The notes under the pieces: model-generated
Told to the model about the DNA's origin: nothing
The model's input: the letters and a program-made list of their open reading frames with translations, nothing else
The model's database searches: none
Source: Saussurea involucrata
Lineage: Eukaryota > Streptophyta > Magnoliopsida > Asterales > Asteraceae
Assembly (NCBI GenBank): GCA_033807775.1
Contig: CM066321.1
Coordinates: forward strand, 233,980,350-234,044,349
Reading direction: 5' to 3'
DNA: 64,000 nucleotides
Shown: piece after piece, positions 10,652 to 21,848 of the stretch
Layout: every line of letters begins with the position of its first letter
How positions within the stretch are numbered: the first letter of the stretch is position 1
Program-made: the position numbers and the translations under genes

Positions 10652-11621
10652 TGTTGGTCCCGAAGGCCTACACAAGTTTGTAGAGGGGGGGGGGGGGGGG
10701 TTGAATACAAACACACAGATTTTACTTTTCTAAATTGTTTATTGATAAATCATTAACAATTTACAGCTTGTTGCGGAAACAAGATTAAGGATAAACCTAA
10801 ATCTAAACAAGTTGGAACACTGAGGTTTCTTGCACTAAGAGAGATAAGGAAATTACTAATAATAACCTATCTTGAGATAAGAGATTTGAACTTGTCCAGA
10901 GTTAGCAAGTTACTTCAAATGAAGTGAGTTCATCTCTTTATATACTGCATGCATTTAATGCAAGTCAGTATATACTTTACACGTGTCATCAGCTGGTTGG
11001 TTGCATGTCATTGACCTTGGTTGACAACCTTAGTAGCTGCATGGATGAATAGTGTAGTATCAGAGTGGTTGTACGATTTCAGATATTCGGAGGTTCTTTT
11101 CTGACATTTCGTACGGAGTCGTGCAAGAGTGGATAAGACAAAAGTACTTTGTACGGAGGACTTCATGATCAGCTTTCGTTGATTCAGCGATCTATCATTT
11201 CATATCAGCGAATGATAGAGTTCAGCGATAGCTGAAGTCTTGTACTTGATACTTCACGTTGAGTGGACAAATCTGAGTCTTCGTTGATCCGCATCAGTTC
11301 ATTAGGAGACTTGTCGCTGGTTCTTGAGCTTGATCTTCGACTTCAGCGTAGAACCTTTGTTGACGTGAAACTTGTCTTCAGGAATCATAAGTAAACAACT
11401 AACTTATCAGCGATCATCATAATGACTGAACAGACTCAGAGCATTTATGGTGAACAGTTTCGCTGAATGTTTAACTTAAAGGGCGAGAGTTCCTATCAGC
11501 GGTACTGGAAGATCTTAGTACTTATCAGCGATAGTGAAACACTGATACATATTGTTTACTTACAATTTTCACTAAGTATAAGAGAGGGTCATTATCAAAT
11601 CACTGAGGGTTTGGATCAACA
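10652..11621 (-). repeat. 5' LTR of element A (970 bp)
   Basis: Bounded by the inverted ends TGTTG...CAACA and followed inward by the primer site. On the minus strand CACGTG (10980-10985) lies ~36 bp upstream of TATATAAAG (10936-10944), giving a plausible promoter; a G16 run is at 10685-10700. It is nearly the same as the D LTR at 62634-63613. TCAGCG or CGCTGA occurs eight times between about 11180 and 11530. Confidence 0.93.
10936..10985 (-). promoter_or_regulatory. LTR promoter of element A (G-box plus TATA box)
   Basis: GACACGTG followed ~36 bp later by TATATAAAG on the minus strand. CACGTG with ACGT core is bound by plant bZIP and bHLH factors (for example ABA-, stress- or light-related). 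The same pair is kept in the D LTR (62926-62975). Confidence 0.55.
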
Positions 11622-14600
11622 GATACTCAGAGTTGTCCGGATAAAAGTTATTTACCGGAAACTTTGGGTTTCCGGAAGGAAATACCCGGAAAGAGTGGAA
11701 ATTAAACAACTTACCCGGAAGGAATACTTACCCGGACGACTTACCCGGAAAAGTGACGAATACGGATGGAATAACACAATTATCCGGGAACTATCAACTT
11801 GTCCGGAAACCACGGCTGGGTTATCCGGAAAACATGGCTGTTTGCTCAACTCGATCGAATTTTCGATTAGGGTTGCCCAAAATCGATCCTGGAAGATTAG
11901 TAACAATGCCAAACCCAAAAGTAACACTAATCCAATCAATTTCAATGCAAAAACAACAAGTTTTGATGGTTAAAAATCGGATTTTTGTCAAGAACACTAC
12001 CAAAACTTTTGATCTTAAATTGCTAAATTAATCACTCAAACGATTGAATTGGAATGCGAAAATTTGCAGAATTACTAACAAGTATAATGCTAACACAACC
12101 CAATAAACAGAATTGAACAATTTAGCTAGAATCAAAGATTTGAAAATTCAAGAATGGTCAGACGTGAAAAAGTCAAACTAACCAGAAATCAATGAATGAA
12201 TCTGTGAATCGAATCCGTCTGTCTGCTTTGATACCAAGTGTTAAATCCAGATCCGTGCAACAATATAGAAATCGAATAGATGAATCAATAAAAACAATGA
12301 TTTCCAACTGTCATCCCTTTCATTAACTTTCAGAGAGAATGTTTACAGTACGAATAGAAAGCTAAATAGATGATTAGCTTGTTTTTCCAAGCTAATCTCA
12401 CATTAAATACTTGTTTTTTCTGCGACTTAGCACGGGGGTCCCGGGCAGCGCCCCTAGAAAAATTTGAAAAATTAAGGTTTCAGAAAGCTCCCGTATTGAG
12501 GAATCCGGGTGGTTTTCGGATAAGGAATCCGGAAAACTGAGCTTACCGGGTGATGGACTTACCGGGTAGTAAGAGATTCCGGATAAAGGCTTTCCTGGAA
12601 ACTTAATGTTGTCCGGATAAAAATTCTTTACCGGATACTCAGAGTTGTCCGGATAAAAGTTATTTACCGGAAACTTTGGGTTTCCGGAAGGAAATACCCG
12701 GAAAGAGTGGAAATTAAACAACTTACCCGGAAAAGTGACGAATCCGGATGGAATAACACAATTATCCGGGAACTATCAACTTGTCCGGAAATCACGGCTG
12801 GGTTATCCGGAAAACACGGTTGTTTGCTCAACTCGATCGAATTTTCGATTAGGGTTGCCCAAAATCGATCCTGGAAGATTAGTAACAATGCCAAACACAA
12901 AAGTAACACTAATCCAATCGATTTCAATGCAAAAACAACAAGTTTTGATGGTTAAAAATTGGATTTTTGTCAAGAACACTACCAAAACTTTTGATCTTAA
13001 ATTGCTAAATTAATCACTCAAACGATCTAATTGGAATGCGAAAATTTGCAGAATTACTAACAAGTATAATGCTAACACAACCCAATAAACAGAATTGAAC
13101 AATTTAGCCAAAATCAAAGATTTGAAAATTCAAGAATGGTCAGACGTGAAAAAGTCAAACTAACCAGAAATCAGTGAATGAATCTGTGAATCGAATCCGT
13201 CTGTCTGCTTTGATACCAATTGTTAAATCCAGATCCGTGCAACAATATAGAAATTGAATAGATGAATCAATAAGAACAATGATTTCCAACTGTCATCCCT
13301 TTCATTAACTTTCAGAGAGAATGTTTACAATACGAATAGAAAGCTAAAGAGATGATTAGCTTGTTTTTCCAAGCTAATCTCACATTAAATACTTATTTTT
13401 TCTGCGACTTAGCACGGGGGTCCCGGGCAGGGCCCCTAGAAAAATTTGAAAAATTGAGGTTTCAGAAAGCTCCCGGATTGAGGAATCCGGGTGGTTTCCG
13501 GATAAGGAATCCGAAAAACTGAGCTTACCGGGTGATGGACTTACCGGGTAGTAAGAGATTTCGGATAAAGGCTTTCCTGGAAACTTAATGTTGTCCGGAT
13601 AAAAATTCTTTACCGGATACTCAGAGTTGTCCGGATAAAAGTTATTTACCGGAAACTTTGGGTTTCCGGAAGGAAATACCCGGAAAGAGTGGAAATTAAA
13701 CAACTTACCCGGAAGGAATACTTACCCGGACGACTTACCCGGAAAAGTGACGAATCCGGATGGAATAACACAATTATCCGGGAACTATCAACTTGTCCGG
13801 AAACCACGGCTGGGTTATCCGGAAAACACGGCTGTTTGCTCAACTCGATCGAATTTTCGATTAGGGTTGCCCAAAATCGATCCTGGAAGATTAGTAACAA
13901 TGCCAAACCCAAAAGTAACACTAATCCAATCGATTTCAATGCAAAAACAACAAGTTTTGATGGTTAAAAATCGGATTTTTGTCAAGAACACTACCAAAAC
14001 TTTTGATCTTAAATTGCTAAATTAATCACTCAAACGATTGAATTGGAATGCGAAAATTTGCAGAATTACTAACAAGTATAATGCTAACACAACCCAATAA
14101 ACAGAATTGAACAATTTAGCTAGAATCAAAGATTTGAAAATTCAAGAATGGTCAGACGTGAAAAAGTCAAACTAACCAGAAATCAGTGAATGAATCTGTG
14201 AATCGAATCCGTCTGTCTGCTTTGATACCAAGTGTTAAATCCAGATCCGTGCAACAATATAGAAATCGAATAGATGAATCAATAAAAACAATGATTTCCA
14301 ACTGTCATCCCTTTCATTAACTTTCAGAGAGAATGTTTACAATACGAATAGAAAGCTAAATAGATGATTAGCTTGTTTTTCCAAGCTAATCTCACATTAA
14401 ATACTTGTTTTTTCTGCGACTTAGCACAGGGGTCCCGGGCAGCGCCCCTAGAAAAATTTGAAAAATTGAGGTTTCAGAAAGCTCCCGGATTGAGGAATCC
14501 GGGTGGTTTCCGGATAAGGAATCCGGAAAACTGAGCTTACCGGGTAATGGACTTACCGGGTAGTAAGAGATTCCGGATAAAGGCTTTCCTGGAAACTTAA

Positions 14601-17600
14601 TGTTGTTCGGATAAAAATTCTTTACCGGATACTCAGAGTTGTCCGGATAAAAGTTACTTACCGGAAACTTTGGGTTTCCGGAAGGAAATACCCGGAAAGA
14701 GTGGAAATTAAACAACTTACCCGGAAAAGTGACGAATCCGGATGGAATAACACAATTATCCGGGAACTATCAACTTGTCCGGAAACCACGACTGGGTTAT
14801 CCGGAAAACACGGTTGTTTGTTCAACTCGATCGAATTTTCGATTAGGGTTGCCCAAAATCGATCCTGGAAGATTAGTAACAAGGCCAAACACAAAAGTAA
14901 CACTAATCCAATCGATTTCAATGCAAAAACAACAAGTTTTGAAGGTTAAAAATTGGATTTTTGTCAAGAACACTACCAAAACTTTTGATCTTAAATTGCT
15001 AAATTAATCACTCAAACGATCTAATTGGAATGCGAAAATTTGCAGAATTACTAACAAGTATAATGCTAACACAACCCAATAAACAGAATTGAACAATTTA
15101 GCCAGAATCAAAGATTTGAAATTTCAAGAATGGTCAGACGTGAAAAAGTCAAACTAACCAGAAATCAGTGAATGAATCTGTGAATCGAATCCGTCTGTCT
15201 GCTTTGATACCAATTGTTAAATCCAGATCCGTGCAACAATATAGAAATCGAATAGATGAATCAATAAGAACAATGATTTCCAACTGTCATCCCTTTCATT
15301 AACTTTCAGAGAGAATGTTTACAATACGAATAGAAAGCTAAATAGATGATTAGCTTGTTTTTCCAAGCTAATCTCACATTAAATACTTATTTTTCCTGCG
15401 ACTTAGCACGAGGGTCCCGGGCAGGGCCCCTAGAAAAATTTGAAAAATTGAGGTTTCAGAAAGCTCCCGGATTGAGGAATCCGGGTGGTTTCCGGATAAG
15501 GAATCCGGAAAACTGAGCTTACCGGGTGATGGACTTACCGGGTAGTAAGAGATTCCGGATAAAGGCTTTCCTGGAAACTTAATGTTGTCCGGATAAAAAT
15601 TCTTTACCGGATACTCAGAGTTGTCCGGATAAAAGTTATTTACCGGAAACTTTGGGTTTCCGGAAGGAAATACCCGGAAAGAGTGGAAATTAAACAACTT
15701 ACCCGGAAAAGTGGCGAATCCGGATGGAATAACACAATTATCCGGGAACTATCAACTTATCCGGAAACCACGGCTGGGTTATCCGGAAAACACGGTTGTT
15801 TGCTCAACTCGATCGAATTTTCGATTAGGGTTGCCCAAAATCGATCCTAGAAGATTAGTAACAATGCCAAACACAAAAGTAACACTAATCCAATCGATTT
15901 CAATGCAAAAACAACAAGTGTTGATGGTTAAAAATTGGATTTTTGTCAAGAACACTACCAAAACTTTTGATCTTAAATTGCTAAATTAATCACTCAAACG
16001 ATCTAATTGGAATGCGAAAATTTGCAGAATTACTAACAAGTATAATGCTAACACAACCCAATAAACAGAATTGAACAATTTAGCCAGAATCAAAGATTTG
16101 AAAATTCAAGAATGGTCAGACGTGAAAAAGTCAAACTAAGCAGAAATCAGTGAATGAATCTGTGAATCGAATCCGTCTGTCTGCTCTGATACCAATTGTT
16201 AAATCCAGATCTGTGCAACAATATAGAAATCGAATAGATGAATCAATAAGAACAATGATTTCCAACTGTCATCCCTTTCATTAACTTTCAGAGAGAATGT
16301 TTACAATACGAATAGAAAGCTAAAGAGATGATTAGCTTGTTTTTCCAAGCTAATCTCACATTAAATACTTATTTTTCCTGCGACTTAGCACGGGGGTCCC
16401 GAGCAGGGCCCCTAGAAAAATTTGAAAAATTGAGGTTTCAGAAAGCTCCCGGATTGAGGAATCCGGGTGGTTTCCGGATAAGGAATCCGGAAAGCTGTGC
16501 TTACCGGTTGATGGACTTACCGGGTAGTAAGAGATTCCGGATAAAGGCTTTCCTGGAAACTTAATGTTGTCCGAATAAAAATTCTTTACCGGATACTCAG
16601 AGTTGTCCGGATAAAAGTTATTTACCGGAAACTTTGGGTTTCCGGAAGGAAATACCCGAAAAGAGTGGAAATTAAACAACTTACCCGGAAAAGTGACGAA
16701 TCCGGATGGAATAACACAATTATCCGGGAACTATCAACTTGTCCGGAAACCACGGCTGGGTTATCGGAAAACACGGTTGTTTGCTCAACTCGATCGAATT
16801 TTCGATTAGGGTTGCCCAAAATCGATCATGGAAGATTAGTAACAATGCCAAACACAAAAGTAACACTAATCCAATCGATTTCAAAGCAAAAACAACAAGT
16901 TTTGATGGTTAAAAATTGGATTTTTGTCAAGAACACTACCAAAACTTTTGATCTTAAAGCTAAATTAATCACTCAAACGATCGAATTGGAATGCGAAAAT
17001 TTGCAGAATTACTAACAAGTATAATGCTAACACAACCCAATAAACAGAATTGAACAATTTAGCCAGAATCAAAGATTTGAAAATTCAAGAATGGTCAGAC
17101 GTGAAAAATTCAAACTAACCTGAAATCAGTGAATGAATCTGTGAATCGAATCCGTCTGTCTGCTCTGATACCAATTGTTAAATCCAGATCCGTGCAACAA
17201 TATAGAAATCGAATAGATGAATCAATAAGAACAATGATTTCCAACTGTCATCCCTTTCATTAACTTTCAGATAGAATGTTTACAATACGAATAGAAAGCT
17301 AAAGAGATGATTAGCTTGTTTTTCCAAGCTAATCTCACATTAAATACTTGTTTTTCCTGCGACTTAGCACGGGGGTCCCGGGCAGCGCCCCTAGAAAATT
17401 TTGAAAAATTGAGGTTTCAGAAAGCTCGCGGATTGAGGAATCCGGGTGGTTTTCGGATAAGGAATCCGGAAAACTGAGCTTACCGGGTGATGGACTTACC
17501 GGGTAGTAAGAGATTCCGGATAAAGGCTTTCCTGGAAACTTAATGTTGTCCGGATAAAAATTCTTTACCGGATACTCAGAGTTGTCCGGATAAAAGTTCT

Positions 17601-18360
17601 TTACCGGAAACTTTGGGTTTTCGGAAGGAAATACCCGGAAAGAGTGGAAATTAAACAACTTACCCGGAAGGAATACTTACCCGGACGACTTACCCGGAAA
17701 AGTGACGAATCCGGATGGAATAACACAATTATCCGGGAACTATCAACTTGTCCGGAAACCACGGCTGGGTTATCCGGAAAACACGGCTGTTTGCTCAACT
17801 CGATCGAATTTTCGATTAGGGTTGCCCAAAATCGATCCTGGAAGATTAGTAACACTGCCAAACACAAAAGTAACATTAATCCAATCGATTTCAATGCAAA
17901 AACAACAAGTTTTGATGGTTAAAAATCGAATTTTTGTCAAGAACACTACGAAAACTTTTGATCTTAAATTGCTAAATTAATCACTCAAACGATCGAATTG
18001 GAATGCGAAAATTTGCATAATTACAAACAAGTATAATGCTAACACAACCCAATAAACAGAATTGAACAATTTAGCCAGAATCAAAGATTTGAAAATTCAA
18101 GAATGGTCAGACGTGAAAAAGTCAAACTAACCAGAAATCAGTGAATGAATCTGTGAATCGAATCCGTCCGTCTGCTCTGATACCAATTGTTAAATCCAGA
18201 TCCGTGCAACAATATAGAAATCGAATATATGAATCAATAAGAACAATGATTTCCAACTGTCATCCCTTTCATTAACTTTCAGAGAGAATGTTTACAATAC
18301 GAATAGAAAGCTAAATAGATGATTAGCTTGTTTTTCCAAGCTAATCTCACATTAAATACT
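11622..18360 (-). repeat. Tandem array of LTR-plus-leader units (~982/1012 bp, 6 full and 1 partial copies)
   Basis: Unit starts, taken at GATACTCAGAG, are 11622, 12634, 13616, 14628, 15610, 16592 and 17571, so the unit lengths are 1012, 982, 1012, 982, 982 and 979, then ~790 bp partial. On the minus strand each unit reads: ~175 bp of LTR ending GGATTTAACA, tRNA-Met primer site, ~450 bp leader, a TCCGGA-rich stretch, and a short segment with CCCGGGACCCCCG. This is homologous to the LTR and leader of element E (43274-44400). Units 1, 3 and 7 share a 30-bp insertion. The repeated ~92- and 107-codon open frames in the array are by-products of the repeat, not genes. Copies are nearly identical, so amplification is recent or homogenised. 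Confidence 0.92.
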
Positions 18361-18468
18361 ATGGGCCCGTGGTTAACAAGCCCACGGCCCGTTCACTAAT
18401 CAGGCTCAAATTAAACTATTACAATTCAACCCTTGAACTTTAAATCAACTATAAAACCTGCCCTAACA
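18188..18468 (-). repeat. Complete LTR closing the array (281 bp)
   Basis: On the minus strand it runs from TGTTAGGGCAGG to GGATTTAACA and is followed by primer site TGGTATCAGAGC at 18174-18185. It is related to the LTRs of element E (43274-43552, 50209-50488). Only this copy keeps the first ~107 bp of the LTR (18361-18468), including an imperfect hairpin around GGGCCCGTGG. Array units hold only the other part. The five bases after it (AAGTT) should be the target duplication. Confidence 0.85.
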
Positions 18469-20312
18469 AAGTTGAAGACTTCTTTTTGCCTTGCTACACT
18501 TACAGAAGGCCAATTGTGATTCCCAGAATTGATTTACCCATTCTTGAAGAACATTTGTGTGACTTTATTGTTGAAAGAGATGATACACCATTGGCAAGAA
18601 ACTTGGATGTTAGTATTTTCTCTGAAGACAATTATGGGTCTGTCTACTGTAAAGATGATGAGTTTGTTGACATTGAGAATTTTATTGATGGATTCTTGGA
18701 TGAGAGGATTCAGATGACATATGTGGAAGCTTCAAACAGGTTAAGAAAGACTGATGAAAAGCTACATGTTCAGAAAAGAATTGTGAAGGTGTTAGACTTT
18801 CTAAGTGAAGAATTTTATGGTCTGAGATATGTTAATCTGAATGTATTGAAAGAAGGAAACTTAAAGGCGAACATGACAAGTTTTGATTTCCATAGATTAT
18901 TCTTGGAAGATCAAATTTTCTTGGTGAAATTCTTTGCTGGTACTGAAGATGCTTGGATAGAACTTGAATGCAGAAGAGTTCTGGGAATATATGTCAGAAA
19001 TCTGTATTTGTATGATTTTCAGTTGGCAATTGAGTCAAGGAAAGAGAAATGTAACTTGAGAAGTCCAATCAGAACTCTTGAAGGAATAAGCAACTTTGAT
19101 GGCTTTGTGAGTGAAGAAGTTGGAAATGAAAGATTCATTCATTCAGAATTCAACGAAGTCATTCTATTCAGATTAAATGATCTAGTAAAGTATAGTGATG
19201 CTACTCTGAAGAAGACAGTAATGAAGATGCAAGCTTATGTTGAGAATGTCAGAGTTTATGTGAGAGAAAAATGTATCAGATGTGTCACTAAAAGACTTGA
19301 ACTCAGAAACAAGATCAGAAATTGCAATGAATGGATACTTTCAGAAGTAAATCCAAAGAAGTTGTTACACAGAGATTTTGTTTTTCCAGCTGAATATCAA
19401 GTAAATGGTGTTTACTCAGAAGAAGTTGAAGAAGATATTCCAGATGTGTCTCCACAAGATGTTCAAATGAAAGATGCAGATCAACCAGAAAAGTCTGAGG
19501 GAAATGAAGAAGAAATATCTGTTGATGTTAATGGTTAGTTTCTGGAGTATGCTCTTCCTAACTTCTTTCAGCCAAGAGAAGTCAATTTTCTAAGTGTTTA
19601 TCATGACAGGACAGAGATACATCAATGTCTTCGTGGTGAAATGTCAAAGCGCTTAGGAAAACCAAAAGAATCAGTGTATTCAAAATTCTTAATCACAGGG
19701 ATTAGAGAATTGAAAGAGAAGAAGTTCATGAAACATGAGTATTATTCCTTTGAAGTATTAAGAGAAAATGGAAAAGTCTATTACTTTACTGAGGCAGATT
19801 TTGACAAGATCTCAGTAACAGATTTGTATAGATTGTATAGTCTTTTGTCAAATAAAGACTGCAGTAAACTGAAGAAGGAGAGAGGAGCATTGGCTGCAGT
19901 GAGAGAGGCTATGTTTTATATTCTTAGATGGCATGCATATACAGATTTTCAAATTGCTCTGTATTTACAAAGGCCATGTGTATATCTCTCAAAGCCAAAT
20001 AATGATCATGAAAACCTGAATCTTCTGAAAAGTGGAAATGTTACAAGATATCCAGAGTTGGGAGTCTTCTTAAGAAATGACAGAGATAAAAAGATTTTCT
20101 TCAGACCAGAAGAAGTGGCAAAATATTGTTCAGGAACTTTAAGGTTCATCAAACACAGTTTGGAGAAAAAGTTACAAAAGGGAAAGCAAGTTGAAGAGAT
20201 TCAAGAGATCATAGAAAAGATTAACAGAAGGCTTACTCTGAGAAATGTACTGGTTTTGAAGATTGTTCCAGCACTAAAAGAATATGATGATGAGAAGTAC
20301 AGAACTATTTGA
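18469..20312 (+). pseudogene. Extra 3' gene of element C, truncated, one nonsense codon
   Basis: A single frame runs from the left junction to the stop at 20312, interrupted only by TAG at 19536-19538. It is open upstream to the junction, so the N terminus is cut off by the array element. Two copies of a shared module are visible: YDFQLAI near 19010 followed by VILFRLNDLVKYSDATL, and TDFQIAL near 19940 followed by GVFLRNDRDKKIFF and KYCSGTL. The second half begins with a domain like that of E (GKVYYFTEADF; E has NEWKFSEADF). The stretch before the TAG is acidic. The role is unknown. The duplication of the module within one frame is not seen in the other elements. Confidence 0.75.
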
Positions 20313-20327
20313 CAAAAAGGGGGAGAT

Positions 20328-20910
20328 TGTTAGATCTGAAGTTTTGTCAAAAGTTACAAGTGTTGGATTTGAATAGAAGACTCAGAGTTCTGAGTTAGAA
20401 GACTCAGAAGTTCTGATCTGAGAAGTCTCGAAAAGATTACAAGTGTGGAATCTGAACAGAAGGGTCAGAGTTCTGAGTAGGAGACTCAAAACTTCTGATG
20501 ATGATGATGATGAAAATATCACAAGTGCTTGAAGGAAATTCTGATGTGCTTGATCAGAAGGATGTTCAGAAGTTCTGAACATGTTGTTCAGAACTTATGT
20601 CTTAGGATATTTTTTAGTTATATTCTGTTACTAATTAGGACACGTGTAATTGTTCTATTAGTTTGTTTCTCATATGTACTGTAGCTTTAGTATTTCCTTA
20701 CAGTATATATAGGAGTTAGCAACTGTAAGCTAACTAATTTTTGGCATAACTTTCCGCATATCTTTTTATTCACTTTTGTAATCTTTGAGAGATTCTATCT
20801 CTAGATTTGTAATCTGTTCTTGATTGAATACAAGTGTGTTGATCCAATTCTCTATTTGATTGTTCTTAATTGCTCGTAATTGATTGTAATATTGAATCCT
20901 GGTTTCTACA
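20328..20910 (+). repeat. 3' LTR of element C (583 bp)
   Basis: It begins TGTTAGATCTGAAG right after the purine tract and ends GGTTTCTACA. CACGTG (20641-20646) lies 58 bp upstream of TATATATA (20704-20711). The first 260 bp are packed with AGTTCTGA/TCAGAA motifs and contain a perfect 11-bp inverted repeat (20570-20580 with 20586-20596, 5-base loop). Confidence 0.85.
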
Positions 20911-21848
20911 CTTATGATCGCCGCCAAGCTTTATTTAGGATCAATCGTCTTACGATTGACTCCCGACCCATACGTCTCATTTTGATAAAGATCGTCTTAC
21001 GATCACCGTCGGTTCCTTACGTTTTAAGGTCGTCTTACGACCGTCAGATGAACACCACAGGTATCTAGCGCATTAAAAGTCATCATTCGATCGTCGCAAC
21101 TTACTTAAACACCATCGACTGGACTCACGATTTTAGCTAACCAAGTCGATTTTCTTAGCAAAAGTGACACGTCTCTGTATAAACACATTTTACTTTGGTA
21201 CGAGATCTGAAATTCAAATGACTTTGAAATTCAAATCTCGGGGGGGGGGGGGGTAACTGTTTGGGGAAAAAATCACACCCTCGACCGACATGGGAAATTC
21301 CCCGACATGACCCGTGGACCTTGATTACCCTAATATCTACAAAAGTCATACCCCCGATCGACAATGGTAATACCCATTATTGCCATATCCCCGACATACG
21401 ATAGTTGGTTATTAAACGACATCCTATGTCAATAGTCACTCAGGATAGTGACTTTACATCTCATGATCGCTCGACACGTATCGCATGTCACACCTGTCGC
21501 CAGCCACACATCGCACGTCACTCGTCACTAGTCTTACGTCACTAGTCTTATGTTGCCAGTTACGTGTCGCCAGTTACGACTCATTGGTCTTACGTCGACA
21601 GTCCCCTATCGTCCGTCTTATATCGCTCTGGTCCTACGACATCATCATCTTGGTCTTACGACCTAGTGGTCTTACGACATTTTTATCCTAGTCTCACGAC
21701 ATTTTTATAAGACCATTCGTATACTAAGATAAGGTCTTACAAGACATCTATAGTCATATACATGGTCTTGTATTTCGGTGACAGACGTATGCTCCATAAG
21801 ACCGACGTCCAGAACTTAAGACGGTCTTACGATTACACTAACTATCAA
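20911..21848 (+). repeat. Gypsy element G, 5' LTR fragment (left part)
   Basis: This part continues at 26699 once element T is removed, because T's target duplication ATCAA joins the two sides. It is rich in GTCTTACGAC-type motifs; CTTACG occurs about nine times. It holds a G13 run near 21241. It carries no gene. The left end of the LTR is not defined because element C abuts it. Confidence 0.7.

Larger units (their letters stand above)
1..11621 (-). mobile_element. SIRE-like Copia LTR retrotransposon A (left end outside window)
   Basis: Read on the minus strand the order is 5' LTR (10652-11621), tRNA-Met-type primer site (10638-10649), gag, protease, integrase, reverse transcriptase, RNase H, a non-coding stretch with promoter-like signals, and an extra two-exon gene running off the left edge. 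Integrase before reverse transcriptase makes it Copia. The extra gene, long LTR and primer site fit the SIRE/Maximus lineage. The 3' LTR and polypurine tract lie beyond position 1. It is inserted inside the tandem array that begins at 11622, so it is younger than that array; the first bases after the LTR (GATAC) should be its target duplication. It is closely similar to element D throughout. Gag is open, while pol has one nonsense codon and one frameshift. Confidence 0.93.
18469..20910 (+). mobile_element. 3' part of Copia-type element C (extra gene, polypurine tract, 3' LTR)
   Basis: It contains the end of an extra gene like those of elements A, B, D and E, a polypurine tract (AAAAAGGGGGAGAT, ending 20327) and an LTR (20328-20910). 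Gag, pol and the 5' LTR are missing because the array element abuts its left side. The layout of extra gene, purine tract and LTR is the same as at the 3' end of E. Confidence 0.85.

Noticed and set aside
12420..12455. GC-rich CCCGGGACCCCCG segment as an rRNA or organelle fragment
   Set aside because: It is short, part of each array unit, and has no flanking similarity to rRNA that I can recognise.
11652..18000. Repeated open frames of 60, 87-97 and 107 codons on both strands
   Set aside because: They recur once per ~1-kb unit because the LTR-leader unit is repeated. They cross the primer site or TCCGGA block, match no known domain, and lose their start or stop from copy to copy.
20338..20600. 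Heat-shock elements in the LTR of C
   Set aside because: AGAAGTTCT motifs have the wrong gap between GAA and TTC for the standard element.
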